A stretch of DNA of 64,000 bases from an uncultured Clostridia bacterium (GTDB lineage: Bacteria > Bacillota > Clostridia > Lachnospirales > CAG-274), in assembly GCA_947585865.1 (NCBI GenBank), contig CANPXH010000007.1:1-64000 (forward strand), read 5' to 3'. This document shows, piece by piece, positions 21,414-30,995 of the stretch (position 1 is its first letter; every line of letters begins with the position of its first letter). The notes below the pieces were generated by a model. It worked only from the letters and a program-made list of their open reading frames with translations. It ran no database searches and was not told where the DNA came from. Both the position numbers and the translations under genes were made by a program.

Positions 21414-21797
21414 ATGGCTATTCAGGAATCGGGAGAAAATTATCTTGAAGCTATACTGATATTAAAGGAAAGAAACGGTTACGTTCGTTCCATAGATGTG
21501 GCTCATGAGCTGGGATTTTCAAAGCCCAGTGTAAGCCGTGCCATGTCTATACTCAAGAAGGAAGGACATATCGAAACTGACGGCCTTAACCAAATATTGC
21601 TTACGGAAAGCGGAAGAAAAATAGCCGAAACCATTTATGAAAGGCATCAGGTTCTTTCAAAGCTTCTTATCTCCCTCGGAGTTGATGAAAAAACCGCTGT
21701 TGCCGACGCCTGCAGGATAGAACACGTCATAAGTGCGGAATCCTTCGATAAGATAAAAGAAAGGTTCGATCTGTCAAATAAACGGCAGAATGAATAA
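21414..21797 (+). CDS. DtxR/MntR family metal-dependent transcriptional regulator
   Basis: ESGENYLEAILILKERNGYVRSIDVAHELGFSKPSVSRAMSILKKEGHI. Confidence 0.9.
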   Translation: MAIQESGENYLEAILILKERNGYVRSIDVAHELGFSKPSVSRAMSILKKEGHIETDGLNQILLTESGRKIAETIYERHQVLSKLLISLGVDEKTAVADACRIEHVISAESFDKIKERFDLSNKRQNE

Positions 21798-21841
21798 AAC
21801 AATCATTTTCTGATAAAACTAATGAAAAGAGAGGTGTTTTG

Positions 21842-22147
21842 ATGAGCGTTGTTGCTTTAACAAAGGATAATTTTGATGCGGAAGTGCTTAAGTGTGATAA
21901 GCCTGTGCTTGTGGACTTTTGGGCTGCATGGTGCGGACCCTGCCAAATGCTTTCTCCCGTCGTAGATAAGATCGCCGATGAAACCACAGCTATAAAAGTC
22001 GGCAAGGTAAATATAGACGAACAGCCTGAGCTTGCTCAACAATTCGGCGTTATGTCAATACCTACTCTTATTGTTTTCAGAAACGGCAAGCTTAGCAAAA
22101 AAAGTATAGGCGTTATTTCAAGAGAAGAAATTTTAAATCTCATATAA
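21842..22147 (+). CDS. trxA: Thioredoxin
   Basis: VLVDFWAAWCGPCQMLSPVVDKIADE, cis-Pro SIPTL. Confidence 0.96.
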   Translation: MSVVALTKDNFDAEVLKCDKPVLVDFWAAWCGPCQMLSPVVDKIADETTAIKVGKVNIDEQPELAQQFGVMSIPTLIVFRNGKLSKKSIGVISREEILNLI

Positions 22148-22164
22148 AAAGGGCTCAGCCCTTT
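22147..22164. repeat. 18-bp direct repeat flanking hairpin element A, left
   Basis: aaaagggctcagcccttt, identical to 22402-22419. Confidence 0.95.
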
Positions 22165-22401
22165 CATACTGTAAAAAAAGTAAAATTTGACTCAAAATAT
22201 GAATTATCAAAGTAAACAGTTTGCAAAATGCGTCGCAGACTTTTATCCGCAGGAGGAATTCACTTCCTCCGAGGACAGGAACTTTACTTATATTTTGGCA
22301 AATATGCCAAAATATAAGTAAACACGGCTGGTTCCTACCTTAGCTAAACTGAAAGAAATGCAAGCATTTCTTTCAAGCGTGTCGACTTTGTCGACACGCT
22401 G
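22165..22401 (+). mobile_element. Dispersed non-coding hairpin element, copy A (MITE-like)
   Basis: Conserved modules GCGTCGCAGACTTTWATCCGCAGGAGGAATTCAYTTCCTCCGAGGACAGGAACTTT - variable hairpin - AAACACGGCTGGTTCCTACC ... AGCGTGTCGAYTTTRTCGACACGCTG; shared with 30996-31245 in opposite orientation; flanked by 18-bp direct repeats. Confidence 0.75.
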
Positions 22402-22419
22402 AAAAGGGCTCAGCCCTTT
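22402..22419. repeat. 18-bp direct repeat flanking hairpin element A, right
   Basis: aaaagggctcagcccttt followed by T-tract; also terminator-like. Confidence 0.95.
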
Positions 22420-22637
22420 TTTTATTTTGGCTCGGTATTAGCGACCCCACCGACAGCCCTGCGGGCTGCCGCCTTACCTTACTAAGGAAACCGTTGTTGC
22501 GCCGAAGGATATATCGATCGGCCGAGGATTTCATCAAAGCTTAAAATACCCAAGTCTGAAAGACCGACAAAATACCCGTCGACCAAAATTACATAACAAA
22601 AAAAGAACCCCGATGTATTCATCGAAGCCCTTTTTAC

Positions 22638-22723
22638 TGCTCGAGACCGGAATCGAACCGGTACGGGATTTAACTCCCGCAGGATTTTAAGTCCTGTGCG
22701 TCTGCCAGTTCCGCCACTCGAGC
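22638..22723 (-). tRNA. tRNA-Leu (anticodon TAA)
   Basis: Reverse complement GCTCGAGTGGCGGAACTGGCAGACGCACAGGACTTAAAATCCTGC...GGTTCGATTCCGGTCTCGAGCA; class II variable arm. Confidence 0.95.
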
Positions 22724-22759
22724 GTAAGCATAAAGAAAAATAATTCTTTATGCTAAAAA

Positions 22760-22832
22760 TGGGAACAACAGGGCTCGAACCTGTGACCCTCTGCTTGTAA
22801 GGCAGATGCTCTCCCAGCTGAGCTATGCTCCC
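22760..22832 (-). tRNA. tRNA-Val (anticodon TAC)
   Basis: Reverse complement GGGAGCATAGCTCAGCTGGGAGAGCATCTGCCTTACAAGCAGAGGGTCACAGGTTCGAGCCCTGTTGTTCCCA. Confidence 0.95.
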
Positions 22833-22837
22833 ATATA

Positions 22838-22914
22838 TGGCGACCTGGAAGGGGCTCGAACCCTCGACCTCTGGCGTGACAGGCCAGCGCTCTAACCAGC
22901 TGAGCTACCAGGCC
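22838..22914 (-). tRNA. tRNA-Asp (anticodon GTC), genome-encoded CCA
   Basis: Reverse complement GGCCTGGTAGCTCAGCTGGTTAGAGCGCTGGCCTGTCACGCCAGAGGTCGAGGGTTCGAGCCCCTTCCAGGTCGCCA. Confidence 0.95.
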
Positions 22915-23099
22915 ATATATTGACTAACAACATAATCTAGTATAATGCAAAATTTGTATTTTGTCAAGCTTTTTTTATATTTTTCCTACATATATTTTTT
23001 TGCGATCCGCTAAGGATCGTTTCTTCCGATACTCTTTTAATGCTTTGATATTCAGGCATATTGCAAATGCCAAAGCATTATTGATGAGATGAGTATATA

Positions 23100-23318
23100 T
23101 TACATCATCTCATCAATAACATTGTGCAAATGACATGGATATACCTTGTTTTCGCTGAGGCATTTAAAAATTCTGCAGGCCTCATCAAAGTTATCGGTTA
23201 TCCCTTTTGTTTTGGCGAATTCCACTACCTTGCCCTTATCTACGAGAGCTGATGAAAAACAAAACACATCTTCTTCATTATGCATAGAGATAAATACGCC
23301 AATATCTTCCTTTTCCAT
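23100..23318 (-). CDS. Hypothetical small protein
   Basis: 72-aa ORF between tRNA cluster and AI-2E gene; coding-like composition only. Confidence 0.45.
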   Translation of the reverse strand: MEKEDIGVFISMHNEEDVFCFSSALVDKGKVVEFAKTKGITDNFDEACRIFKCLSENKVYPCHLHNVIDEMM

Positions 23319-23483
23319 TTTGCATCATGTGCCCCCCTACATTTTCACTTTTGTAGTTCGTAATATATTTATATTTACTTTATATCATATATTATAACTT
23401 AATTAGGGGGTGATTTCATCATAAAACGTAAGTAAAAATACGACATAATTTTCTATATATAGTGTTTTAAGTTTTAAAAACTA

Positions 23484-24635
23484 CTACATATAGTTATTAA
23501 CATTTATATCCTTTTTATTTATTCGATTCCTTACCCAATCTCTCAGCAATGAATATACCACGGAGGATATTGGTATGAACACAAGCATACCGACTACTCC
23601 GAAAAGATTTCCGCCTATGGTGACTGCTACCAGCACCCATATAGACGGCAGTCCTACAGAATTGCCGACTACGTGGGGATATATAAGATTGCCCTCTATC
23701 TGCTGCAATATTATGAACACCACAAGGAAAATAAGCGCCTTTACGGGGCTTACCATAAGTATGAGAAAAGCGCCTATAAAGCAGCCTATAAATGCTCCTA
23801 CAAGCGGTATAAGGGCGGTAAAGCCTATTACAACTCCCACAAGAAGAGCATATGGCAATCTTATTATGCTCATTACCACAAAGAACAGTGTGCCCAAAAT
23901 AATAGCTTCCACGCACTGACCCGTTACAAATCTGTTAAAGGTCCTGCTTACAAGAGCGCCGATATAAAATATCCTTTTGCTTTTTTCTTCGGAAAACATA
24001 CAAAGTATAAGCTTTTTACACTGAACATGGAGCCTTTCCTTTTGAAGCAAAATATATACGGAAAATATAAACGCAATAACTACATTTACTGTAGTTGAAA
24101 AAATATTTGTAACAACGCCCAGAGTAGACGAAAGCATATCGCCTCCGCTTTTGAAAAACGAGCCTAAATAATTTGTGACTGAGCTCCAATCAAACTGATT
24201 AAAAAGATCTCTGACTTGCTTTTTAAAGTAATCATTATTTATTATATTGAGTATCCATGCCTCGGCTTTCGGCAAAAAGCGATATACCGTTGTTCCCAGC
24301 TCCTTTACGGTATCGGTAAGCTGAGGTACGACTACGGTAAACACGCCTGTGACCACCGCCGCTATTGCCGCAACGGAGAGCACAAGAGAGCACGGCCTTG
24401 CCAATTTTTTGATCAATTTGTTTTTCCTGTTTTTAAATATGACCCTTTCAAAAAATACCATGGGAATGTTCAGCAAAAACGCAAAAACTCCGCCCAATAT
24501 AAAAGGAAATATTATTTTGAATACCATTAATACATATATCGTCAATGTACCCAAATTTTGAAAAGCAGCCCATATCAAAGCAATAATAAAAAATATAAGA
24601 ACAATGCTTTTTATTGTTTTTTTATCTAAAGTCAT
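23484..24635 (-). CDS. AI-2E family transporter
   Basis: 383 aa polytopic; ALLVGVVIGFTALIPLVGAFIG, IEGNLIYPHVVGNSVGLPSIWVL. Confidence 0.92.
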   Translation of the reverse strand: MTLDKKTIKSIVLIFFIIALIWAAFQNLGTLTIYVLMVFKIIFPFILGGVFAFLLNIPMVFFERVIFKNRKNKLIKKLARPCSLVLSVAAIAAVVTGVFTVVVPQLTDTVKELGTTVYRFLPKAEAWILNIINNDYFKKQVRDLFNQFDWSSVTNYLGSFFKSGGDMLSSTLGVVTNIFSTTVNVVIAFIFSVYILLQKERLHVQCKKLILCMFSEEKSKRIFYIGALVSRTFNRFVTGQCVEAIILGTLFFVVMSIIRLPYALLVGVVIGFTALIPLVGAFIGCFIGAFLILMVSPVKALIFLVVFIILQQIEGNLIYPHVVGNSVGLPSIWVLVAVTIGGNLFGVVGMLVFIPISSVVYSLLRDWVRNRINKKDINVNNYM

Positions 24636-24847
24636 GGCTTCACCTTTTCTATCTTAGTTTCGTTTCCTTCATCGTCAACGTAATACATATTATCAAGGTA
24701 ATCCTTCTTGAATCCTGCTCTGAAAAGCTCAAGATATTCTTTTCTCAAAGCGGCTCTTTCCTCAAGCTCATCCTTTGTAAGCCCTTCCGACTTATTCTTG
24801 GCAGCAAGCTCGTTTATTCTTTTTATAAGCTCATCCATCCTGCTCAC
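24632..24847 (-). CDS. DUF896 (YnzC family) protein
   Basis: RINELAAKNKSEGLTKDELEERAALRKEYLELFR. Confidence 0.92.
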   Translation of the reverse strand: MSRMDELIKRINELAAKNKSEGLTKDELEERAALRKEYLELFRAGFKKDYLDNMYYVDDEGNETKIEKVKP

Positions 24848-24856
24848 AACATCACC

Positions 24857-26143
24857 TTATTTCGTCGGCTTAAGTATGGTCTTGCCGCCCATATACGGCT
24901 GCAATGCCACAGGTATATTTACAGAACCATCTTTGTTCAAATTATTTTCAAGGAAAGCTATAAGCATTCTTGGAGGAGCAACGCAGGTGTTATTAAGAGT
25001 ATGAGCAAAATACTTGCCGTTTTTGCCGTGTACTCTTATCTTAAGACGTCTTGCCTGTGCGTCTCCCAAATTAGAACAGCTTCCCACCTCAAAATATTTC
25101 TGCTGTCTGGGAGACCATGCTTCCACATCAACGCTTTTTACCTTAAGATCGGCAAGGTCGCCTGAACAGCACTCCAGTGTCCTTACGGGTATATCAAGTG
25201 TCCTAAAGAAATCAACGGTATTCTGCCAAAGCTTGTCAAACCACATTTTGCTGTCCTCAGGCTGGCATACCACTATCATTTCTTGCTTTTCAAACTGATG
25301 TATTCTGTATACTCCTCTTTCCTCGATACCGTGTGCGCCCTTCTCTTTTCTGAAGCACGGAGAAAAGCTTGTGAGCGTCTGGGGAAGATCCTCGTCTTTA
25401 AGTATGGTATCTATGAACTTGCCTATCATAGAATGCTCGCTAGTGCCTATAAGATAAAGATCCTCGCCTTCTATCTTATACATCATGGAATCCATTTCGG
25501 CAAAGCTCATAACTCCGGTCACAACATTGCTTCTTATCATATACGGAGGAATACAATAGGTAAATCCTCTGTCTATCATAAAATCTCTGGCATAGGCTGT
25601 AACTGCGGAATGGAGCCTTGCTATATCTCCCATGAGATAATAAAATCCATTGCCCGCTACCTTGCCGGCGGAATCCAGATCTATACCGTTAAAGCTCTTC
25701 ATTATATCTGTGTGATATGGTATTTCAAAATCCGGCACAACAGGCTCTCCGTATCTCTGTACCTCTACATTCTCGCTGTCGTCTTTTCCTATAGGCACAC
25801 TTTCATCTATAATATTGGGAATAGTCATCATTATTTTAAGTATGTCGGCCTGTAATTTGGTTTCGTCTTCCTCAAGCTCTGCAAGTCTTTGTGCCTGAGC
25901 ATTCACCTGAGCCTTTACCTCTTCCGCCTCTTCCTTTTTGCCCTGACCCATAAGAGCGCCTATTTTCTTTGAAAGCTGCTTTCTGTCCGCTCTGAGACTG
26001 TCGGCTTCCTGCTGGGCGGCTCTTGCCCTGGCATCCAGTTCGATCACTTCATCAACAAGAGGAAGCTTACTATCCTGAAATTTTTTTCTGATGTTTTCCT
26101 TAACAACATCCGGGTTTTCTCTTAAAAATTTAATGTCGATCAT
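24857..26143 (-). CDS. serS: Serine--tRNA ligase
   Basis: MIDIKFLRENPDVVKENIRKK, FRKEKGAHGIEERGVYRIHQFEKQEM, CSNLGDAQARR. Confidence 0.97.
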   Translation of the reverse strand: MIDIKFLRENPDVVKENIRKKFQDSKLPLVDEVIELDARARAAQQEADSLRADRKQLSKKIGALMGQGKKEEAEEVKAQVNAQAQRLAELEEDETKLQADILKIMMTIPNIIDESVPIGKDDSENVEVQRYGEPVVPDFEIPYHTDIMKSFNGIDLDSAGKVAGNGFYYLMGDIARLHSAVTAYARDFMIDRGFTYCIPPYMIRSNVVTGVMSFAEMDSMMYKIEGEDLYLIGTSEHSMIGKFIDTILKDEDLPQTLTSFSPCFRKEKGAHGIEERGVYRIHQFEKQEMIVVCQPEDSKMWFDKLWQNTVDFFRTLDIPVRTLECCSGDLADLKVKSVDVEAWSPRQQKYFEVGSCSNLGDAQARRLKIRVHGKNGKYFAHTLNNTCVAPPRMLIAFLENNLNKDGSVNIPVALQPYMGGKTILKPTK

Positions 26144-26154
26144 TTATATCCTCC

Positions 26155-26460
26155 TTAATAATAAAAACCCAATATAACACAAGCTTTGCAAAATACGGCT
26201 CAAAGACGAATGATCATTTCTCTGCAGCTGTTGTTTTATAAAACTCAAGTAATATTGGGACGAATTTACCGTGTTGCCACCCAAATTGCAAGCAATGCCT
26301 GCCACTCATTACTGCTGTAAGGGGCTTACCCCTCGGCTCATCACCGAAAGCCTGCTATGCTCGAAAGGTGGAGAGCTGTATTCAATAACTGCCTTGCACC
26401 CGGCGGCAGCTCTCTGTATATCTACTACAGCTTATTCTTTCTCAAAGGCTTATATATAAG
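26155..26460 (-). promoter_or_regulatory. T-box leader upstream of serS
   Basis: Minus strand contains CAATTTGGGTGGCAACACGGTAAATTCGTCCC (T-box antiterminator motif) and stem I AGAGAGCTGCCGCCGGGTGCAAGGCAG...CAGCTCTC. Confidence 0.9.
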
Positions 26461-26505
26461 AGTATAACACAGATTGAAATTTTTTCAAGTATAAATTTCC
26501 ATATT

Positions 26506-27321
26506 TCATCTCTTTTTAAGCACAAATTTTTCTATGACCTCCGCTACGGCGCCTTCATTATTTGTCTTTTCCGTAATATAGTCGGCTTCTTTTTTTATTT
26601 CATCGGTACCGTTTCTTACGGCAACACCAAGGCCTGCCTTTTTCACCATTGATATGTCGTTCATATTATCCCCTATGGCTATTATATCTTCTTTGTCGAT
26701 GTTTAATATTTCGGATAATTCCTCGAGAGCCGTGCCTTTATCTATATTCAAAGGATTGAATTCATACAGATCGGAGGCTGAAAAAAATGTTGTCATATCC
26801 TTGTCAAGACCTGTGCTGTATACCTCTTTTTCTATTTCACAGAGAATTGAATTTCTTCCTATTATAATGACCTTGGATACATCATTTATACATATGCTTT
26901 CAAGATCATCGAGACATATGGGTATGAGCTTTGATCGTGCGGCATATGTGTCTATTCTTTCGGAAGGCTTTTCATAATACAGCCTTTCATTATAATATAC
27001 CATAAGATCCACATTATATTTTCTGCAAAGCTTTATCGCCTTAACGGCAATACATCCTTTAAGAAGATGCTCAGACAACACCTTTAAAGTATCCGCCTCA
27101 TATATTATACCGCCGTTATACCCTATACAATAGCATCCCTTTTTATCAAGACCTATAGTTTTGTTAAAGTTATTAAGACTCATATTGGATCTGCCGCTTG
27201 ACAGCACAAAATGACATCCGCTCTCAACAGCCTTTTTTATAGCAGCTATGTTTTCATATGGCATATTTTTATTGTCGTCAAGTAAGGTTGCGTCAAGATC
27301 GCACAAAATAAGTTTATACAT
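26506..27321 (-). CDS. Cof-type HAD hydrolase
   Basis: LILCDLDATLLDDNKN, IAIGDNMNDISMVKKAGLGVAVRNG. Confidence 0.92.
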   Translation of the reverse strand: MYKLILCDLDATLLDDNKNMPYENIAAIKKAVESGCHFVLSSGRSNMSLNNFNKTIGLDKKGCYCIGYNGGIIYEADTLKVLSEHLLKGCIAVKAIKLCRKYNVDLMVYYNERLYYEKPSERIDTYAARSKLIPICLDDLESICINDVSKVIIIGRNSILCEIEKEVYSTGLDKDMTTFFSASDLYEFNPLNIDKGTALEELSEILNIDKEDIIAIGDNMNDISMVKKAGLGVAVRNGTDEIKKEADYITEKTNNEGAVAEVIEKFVLKKR

Positions 27322-27349
27322 AAATTCTCCTTACACAAAGGACCTGTAA

Positions 27350-27365
27350 TGTTTCACGTGAAACA
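27350..27365. promoter_or_regulatory. parS: parS site
   Basis: TGTTTCACGTGAAACA, exact match to the bacterial parS consensus; within imperfect 42-bp palindrome 27337-27378. Confidence 0.95.
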
Positions 27366-27383
27366 ATACAAGTCCTTTTATGC

Positions 27384-28265
27384 TCAATTAAATTTTTCTT
27401 TTATCATTCCGACTATCCTGTCAAGATCGTCTATGGAATTGTATTCTATCTCTATCTTGCCTCTGTTTTTGTTGTTTTTTACATTTACCTTTGTGCCGAA
27501 TATAGTTCTGAGATCCTTAGCTATTCTCATACATTCCCTTGCTACTTCAGGATTTCTCACAACCTTTTTTTCTTCCGGTACATTTGGATTGTTTATATTT
27601 TCAACAGTTGTTTTTACAAGCTCTTCGGTCTCCCTTACGCTCATATCGTCTTCTATTATTTTTTCCGCAAGCTCAAACTGCAAATCGCCGTTATCAATGG
27701 CAAGCAGCGCTCTTGCGTGACCGTTGCTTATTTTATATTCCTTCACGAACACCTGCACTCTTTTATCAAGATTGGCAAGACGCATAGCATTTGCAACGGC
27801 AGAACGGCTTTTGCCTACCTTCTTTGCAATTTCCTCTTGATTGAGATCAAATTCTTCCTTGAATTTTATATAAGTAAAAGCCTCTTCCATAGGGTTAAGG
27901 TCTTCTCTTTGTATATTTTCTACAAGAGCGGCTTCAAGACTTTTAAGATCGTCAAATTCCTTTATTATCACAGGAACCTTTCTCAAGCCTGCTATCCTTG
28001 CGGCTCTCCATCTTCTCTCGCCTGCGATTATCTCATAATGATCATCGTTTTTCTTTACAGTAAGGGGTTGAAGTATGCCCATCTCCTTTATTGACTGTGC
28101 AAGCTCATCCAACGATGTGTCGTTAAATATATTTCTGGGCTGGTTTCTGTTGGGAGTTATTTTATTTATGTCTATTTCCAATATGTTATTTTCCTGCGGT
28201 ATATCATTGCTTGACATAAGAGCACCCAAGCCCTTGCCTAAACCGCTTTTTTTCTGAGCAGCCAT
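27384..28265 (-). CDS. parB: Chromosome partitioning protein ParB/Spo0J
   Basis: GLGKGLGALM, YEIIAGERRWRAARIAGL, ALVENIQREDLNPMEEA. Confidence 0.97.
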   Translation of the reverse strand: MAAQKKSGLGKGLGALMSSNDIPQENNILEIDINKITPNRNQPRNIFNDTSLDELAQSIKEMGILQPLTVKKNDDHYEIIAGERRWRAARIAGLRKVPVIIKEFDDLKSLEAALVENIQREDLNPMEEAFTYIKFKEEFDLNQEEIAKKVGKSRSAVANAMRLANLDKRVQVFVKEYKISNGHARALLAIDNGDLQFELAEKIIEDDMSVRETEELVKTTVENINNPNVPEEKKVVRNPEVARECMRIAKDLRTIFGTKVNVKNNKNRGKIEIEYNSIDDLDRIVGMIKEKFN

Positions 28266-29045
28266 TTAATTTTCCCCCTTTTCTATAATTCCGTCTGCCA
28301 ACATTTCATAAGCCTCTGAGCCCTTGCTTTTTCTGTCATAGAGATTAATGGGCAATCCGTGGCTCGGAGCTTCGCTAAGACGTACATTTCTTGGTATTAT
28401 ACATTTAAAAAGATCCGCACCTAAATAATTTGTCACTTCTTCGACCACCTGCATAGATAAATTTGTCCTTGCGTCGAACATTGTAAATACTATTCCTTCA
28501 ATTTCTATATCACTGTTCATTCTTTCCTTAACAAGCTGATATGTATGAAGAAATTGACTTAATCCCTCAAGAGCCAAAAATTCACACTGCAAAGGAATGA
28601 GCACAGAATTTGCAGAGGTCAAAGCATTGAGAGTAAGTATATTAAGTGACGGAGGACAGTCTATAAGTATGTAATCATAATTATCTCTTACATTATTGCT
28701 GTCTATAATATCCTTTAATATATATTCTCTTCTGTCAAAATTAATAAGCTCTATTTCTGCGCCTGACAATTGTATGTCCGTAGGCAAAAGATCCAGGCCG
28801 AATTCATCAAACTCAGCCCTGTTAAGCGTGCTGTTAAAATCCGATTCACCCATTATAAGGTCATAGAATGTGTTTTCAACATTGTTTTTATCTATGCCCA
28901 AGCCCGTTGTGGTATTGCCTTGGGGATCTGAATCTATTACAAGCACCTTTTTTCCTTTTTCAGCCAAAAAAGCGGCTAGATTTATAGCAGTTGTAGTTTT
29001 GCCTACGCCACCCTTCTGATTGGCTATAGCTATTACTTTTCCCAT
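28266..29045 (-). CDS. parA: Chromosome partitioning ATPase ParA/Soj
   Basis: [39 protein letters not shown]. Confidence 0.97.
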   Translation of the reverse strand: MGKVIAIANQKGGVGKTTTAINLAAFLAEKGKKVLVIDSDPQGNTTTGLGIDKNNVENTFYDLIMGESDFNSTLNRAEFDEFGLDLLPTDIQLSGAEIELINFDRREYILKDIIDSNNVRDNYDYILIDCPPSLNILTLNALTSANSVLIPLQCEFLALEGLSQFLHTYQLVKERMNSDIEIEGIVFTMFDARTNLSMQVVEEVTNYLGADLFKCIIPRNVRLSEAPSHGLPINLYDRKSKGSEAYEMLADGIIEKGEN

Positions 29046-29176
29046 TTTTCATACCTCATTTTGTATCTGTTGTAAACCATATCTCAAAGAAAGTCATTTA
29101 CATTTTTTCTGTCTTTTATACTGCTGAATATATTTTACCACATATTGATATAAAAATCTACACTAAATTAATAAAA

Positions 29177-29210
29177 GGTGTAAAATGTTTCACGTGAAAC
29201 ATTTTACACC
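29177..29210. promoter_or_regulatory. parS: parS site at center of a perfect 34-bp palindrome
   Basis: GGTGTAAAATGTTTCACGTGAAACATTTTACACC; parS core 29186-29201. Confidence 0.95.
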
Positions 29211-29216
29211 CTTGCC

Positions 29217-30920
29217 TTACATTGCTTCGGGAGCCTTTAACCCTATAAGCTCCAGTCCTGCCTTTATATTATCTCTTACAGCTATCACCACCGCAAGTCT
29301 TGTATCCTTCACGGCGCCCTCACTGTTCATAATATTATTTTCATTATAGAATTTATTAAAAGCCTTGCACAATTCTATAATATGTCTCGTGACTATATAA
29401 GGTTCGTTTTTATCGGCAGCCTCTTTTATTTTGTTGGAAAATTCATTAAGCACCTTGAAAACGCTTATGCTTGCATCATCACATATAAGCTCGGCATCTA
29501 TATTTATAAGATCGGAATAATCTTTTATTCCCGCCTTTTTTATTATGCTGCAGGCTCTTGCATGGGTATATTGTGCATAGGGGCCTGTTTCTCCGTCAAA
29601 ATTAAGCATTCTTTCCAAATCGAACACCACATTTTTTATTCTGCTGTTATACAGATCGTCAAATATAATAGCTCCGATGCCCACATCCTCCGCTACCTTA
29701 TCTTTGTTTTCAAGGTCGGGATTTTTATCTTCTATTATTTTTTTTGTTTTCTCAACAGACATATTGAGAATATCTTCCATAAGTACAACATGACCCTTTC
29801 TCGTGCTTAGCTTGCCATCGCCAAGACTTACAAGACCGAAGGGTACATGTATAAGCTTGTCCGCCCAATCATATCCCATAAGCTCTATGACCTTGAACCA
29901 CTGGGCAAAATGAAGATTTTGATCAAGAGCCGTAACATATATACATTTATCAAAATCATATGTGTTCATTCTGTATATTGCTGCGGAAATATCTCTCGTG
30001 GGATAGAGAGTACCGCCGTCGCTTCTGAGTATAAGACAAGGCGGCATATTATACTTTTCAAGATCAACTATCTGTGCTCCACGGCTTTCCGTGAGTAAAT
30101 TTTTTTCTTTAATCTCATCTACCACAGCAGCCATTTTGTCATTATAAAAGCTTTCTCCGGCATAGCTGTCAAAGCTTATGTTGAGCCTGTCATATATCCT
30201 GTTGAATTCCTTCATACTGATATCGCAGAACCACTTCCAAAGATCAAGAGCCTCTTTATCACCCTTCTGCATTTTAACCAGCCAGCTTCTTGCTTGGTCG
30301 TCAAGAGACGGATCCTTTTCCGCTTCCTCATGGAATTTAACATATATCCTGCTCAGTTCTTTTATGTCATTTTTTTCCACAGCCTCTTTGTTTCCCCACA
30401 TTTTATAGGCAACAATAAGCTTGCCGAATTGAGTTCCCCAGTCGCCCAAGTGATTTATACCCACCACATTGTAGCCTAGAGCCTCATATATATTATAAAG
30501 AGAATTTCCTATTACCGTAGAACGAAGATGTCCGACATGGAAAGGCTTTGCAATATTTGGAGACGAATAATCTATAACTATCGTCTTTCCTTTGCCGATA
30601 TCTGACTTTATAAAATCCTGTCCTTTTTCAATAATGCTGTTTAAAACGCTTTTTACAAAAACACTTTTATCCACATAAAAGTTTATATATGCGTTTACAA
30701 CTTCAATTTTGCTCACAAAGTCAGGCTTTTCTATTTTTTCGGATATCTCCTTTGCAATAAGCGGAGGCGCCTTTCTCATGAATTTGGCAAGCCTGAAACA
30801 TGGAAAAGCATAATCGCCCATTTCCGCCTTGGCAGGTATCTCTATATTTTCAATTATATCATTTATTTCTATACCCGAAGCTTTTGAAACAGCTTCTGCA
30901 ATGCCTTGTATATAGTCCAT
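29217..30920 (-). CDS. argS: Arginine--tRNA ligase
   Basis: DYSSPNIAKPFHVGHLRSTVIGNSL, KLSTRKGHVVLM. Confidence 0.97.
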   Translation of the reverse strand: MDYIQGIAEAVSKASGIEINDIIENIEIPAKAEMGDYAFPCFRLAKFMRKAPPLIAKEISEKIEKPDFVSKIEVVNAYINFYVDKSVFVKSVLNSIIEKGQDFIKSDIGKGKTIVIDYSSPNIAKPFHVGHLRSTVIGNSLYNIYEALGYNVVGINHLGDWGTQFGKLIVAYKMWGNKEAVEKNDIKELSRIYVKFHEEAEKDPSLDDQARSWLVKMQKGDKEALDLWKWFCDISMKEFNRIYDRLNISFDSYAGESFYNDKMAAVVDEIKEKNLLTESRGAQIVDLEKYNMPPCLILRSDGGTLYPTRDISAAIYRMNTYDFDKCIYVTALDQNLHFAQWFKVIELMGYDWADKLIHVPFGLVSLGDGKLSTRKGHVVLMEDILNMSVEKTKKIIEDKNPDLENKDKVAEDVGIGAIIFDDLYNSRIKNVVFDLERMLNFDGETGPYAQYTHARACSIIKKAGIKDYSDLINIDAELICDDASISVFKVLNEFSNKIKEAADKNEPYIVTRHIIELCKAFNKFYNENNIMNSEGAVKDTRLAVVIAVRDNIKAGLELIGLKAPEAM

Positions 30921-30981
30921 TTTAATTACTCCTTATTACAATATTTCATCATTATAATTGTATCACCAAATACTGTAAAAT

Positions 30982-30995
30982 ACAAGTATTTTATT
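30982..30995. repeat. 14-bp direct repeat flanking hairpin element B, left
   Basis: acaagtattttatt, identical to 31246-31259. Confidence 0.9.
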
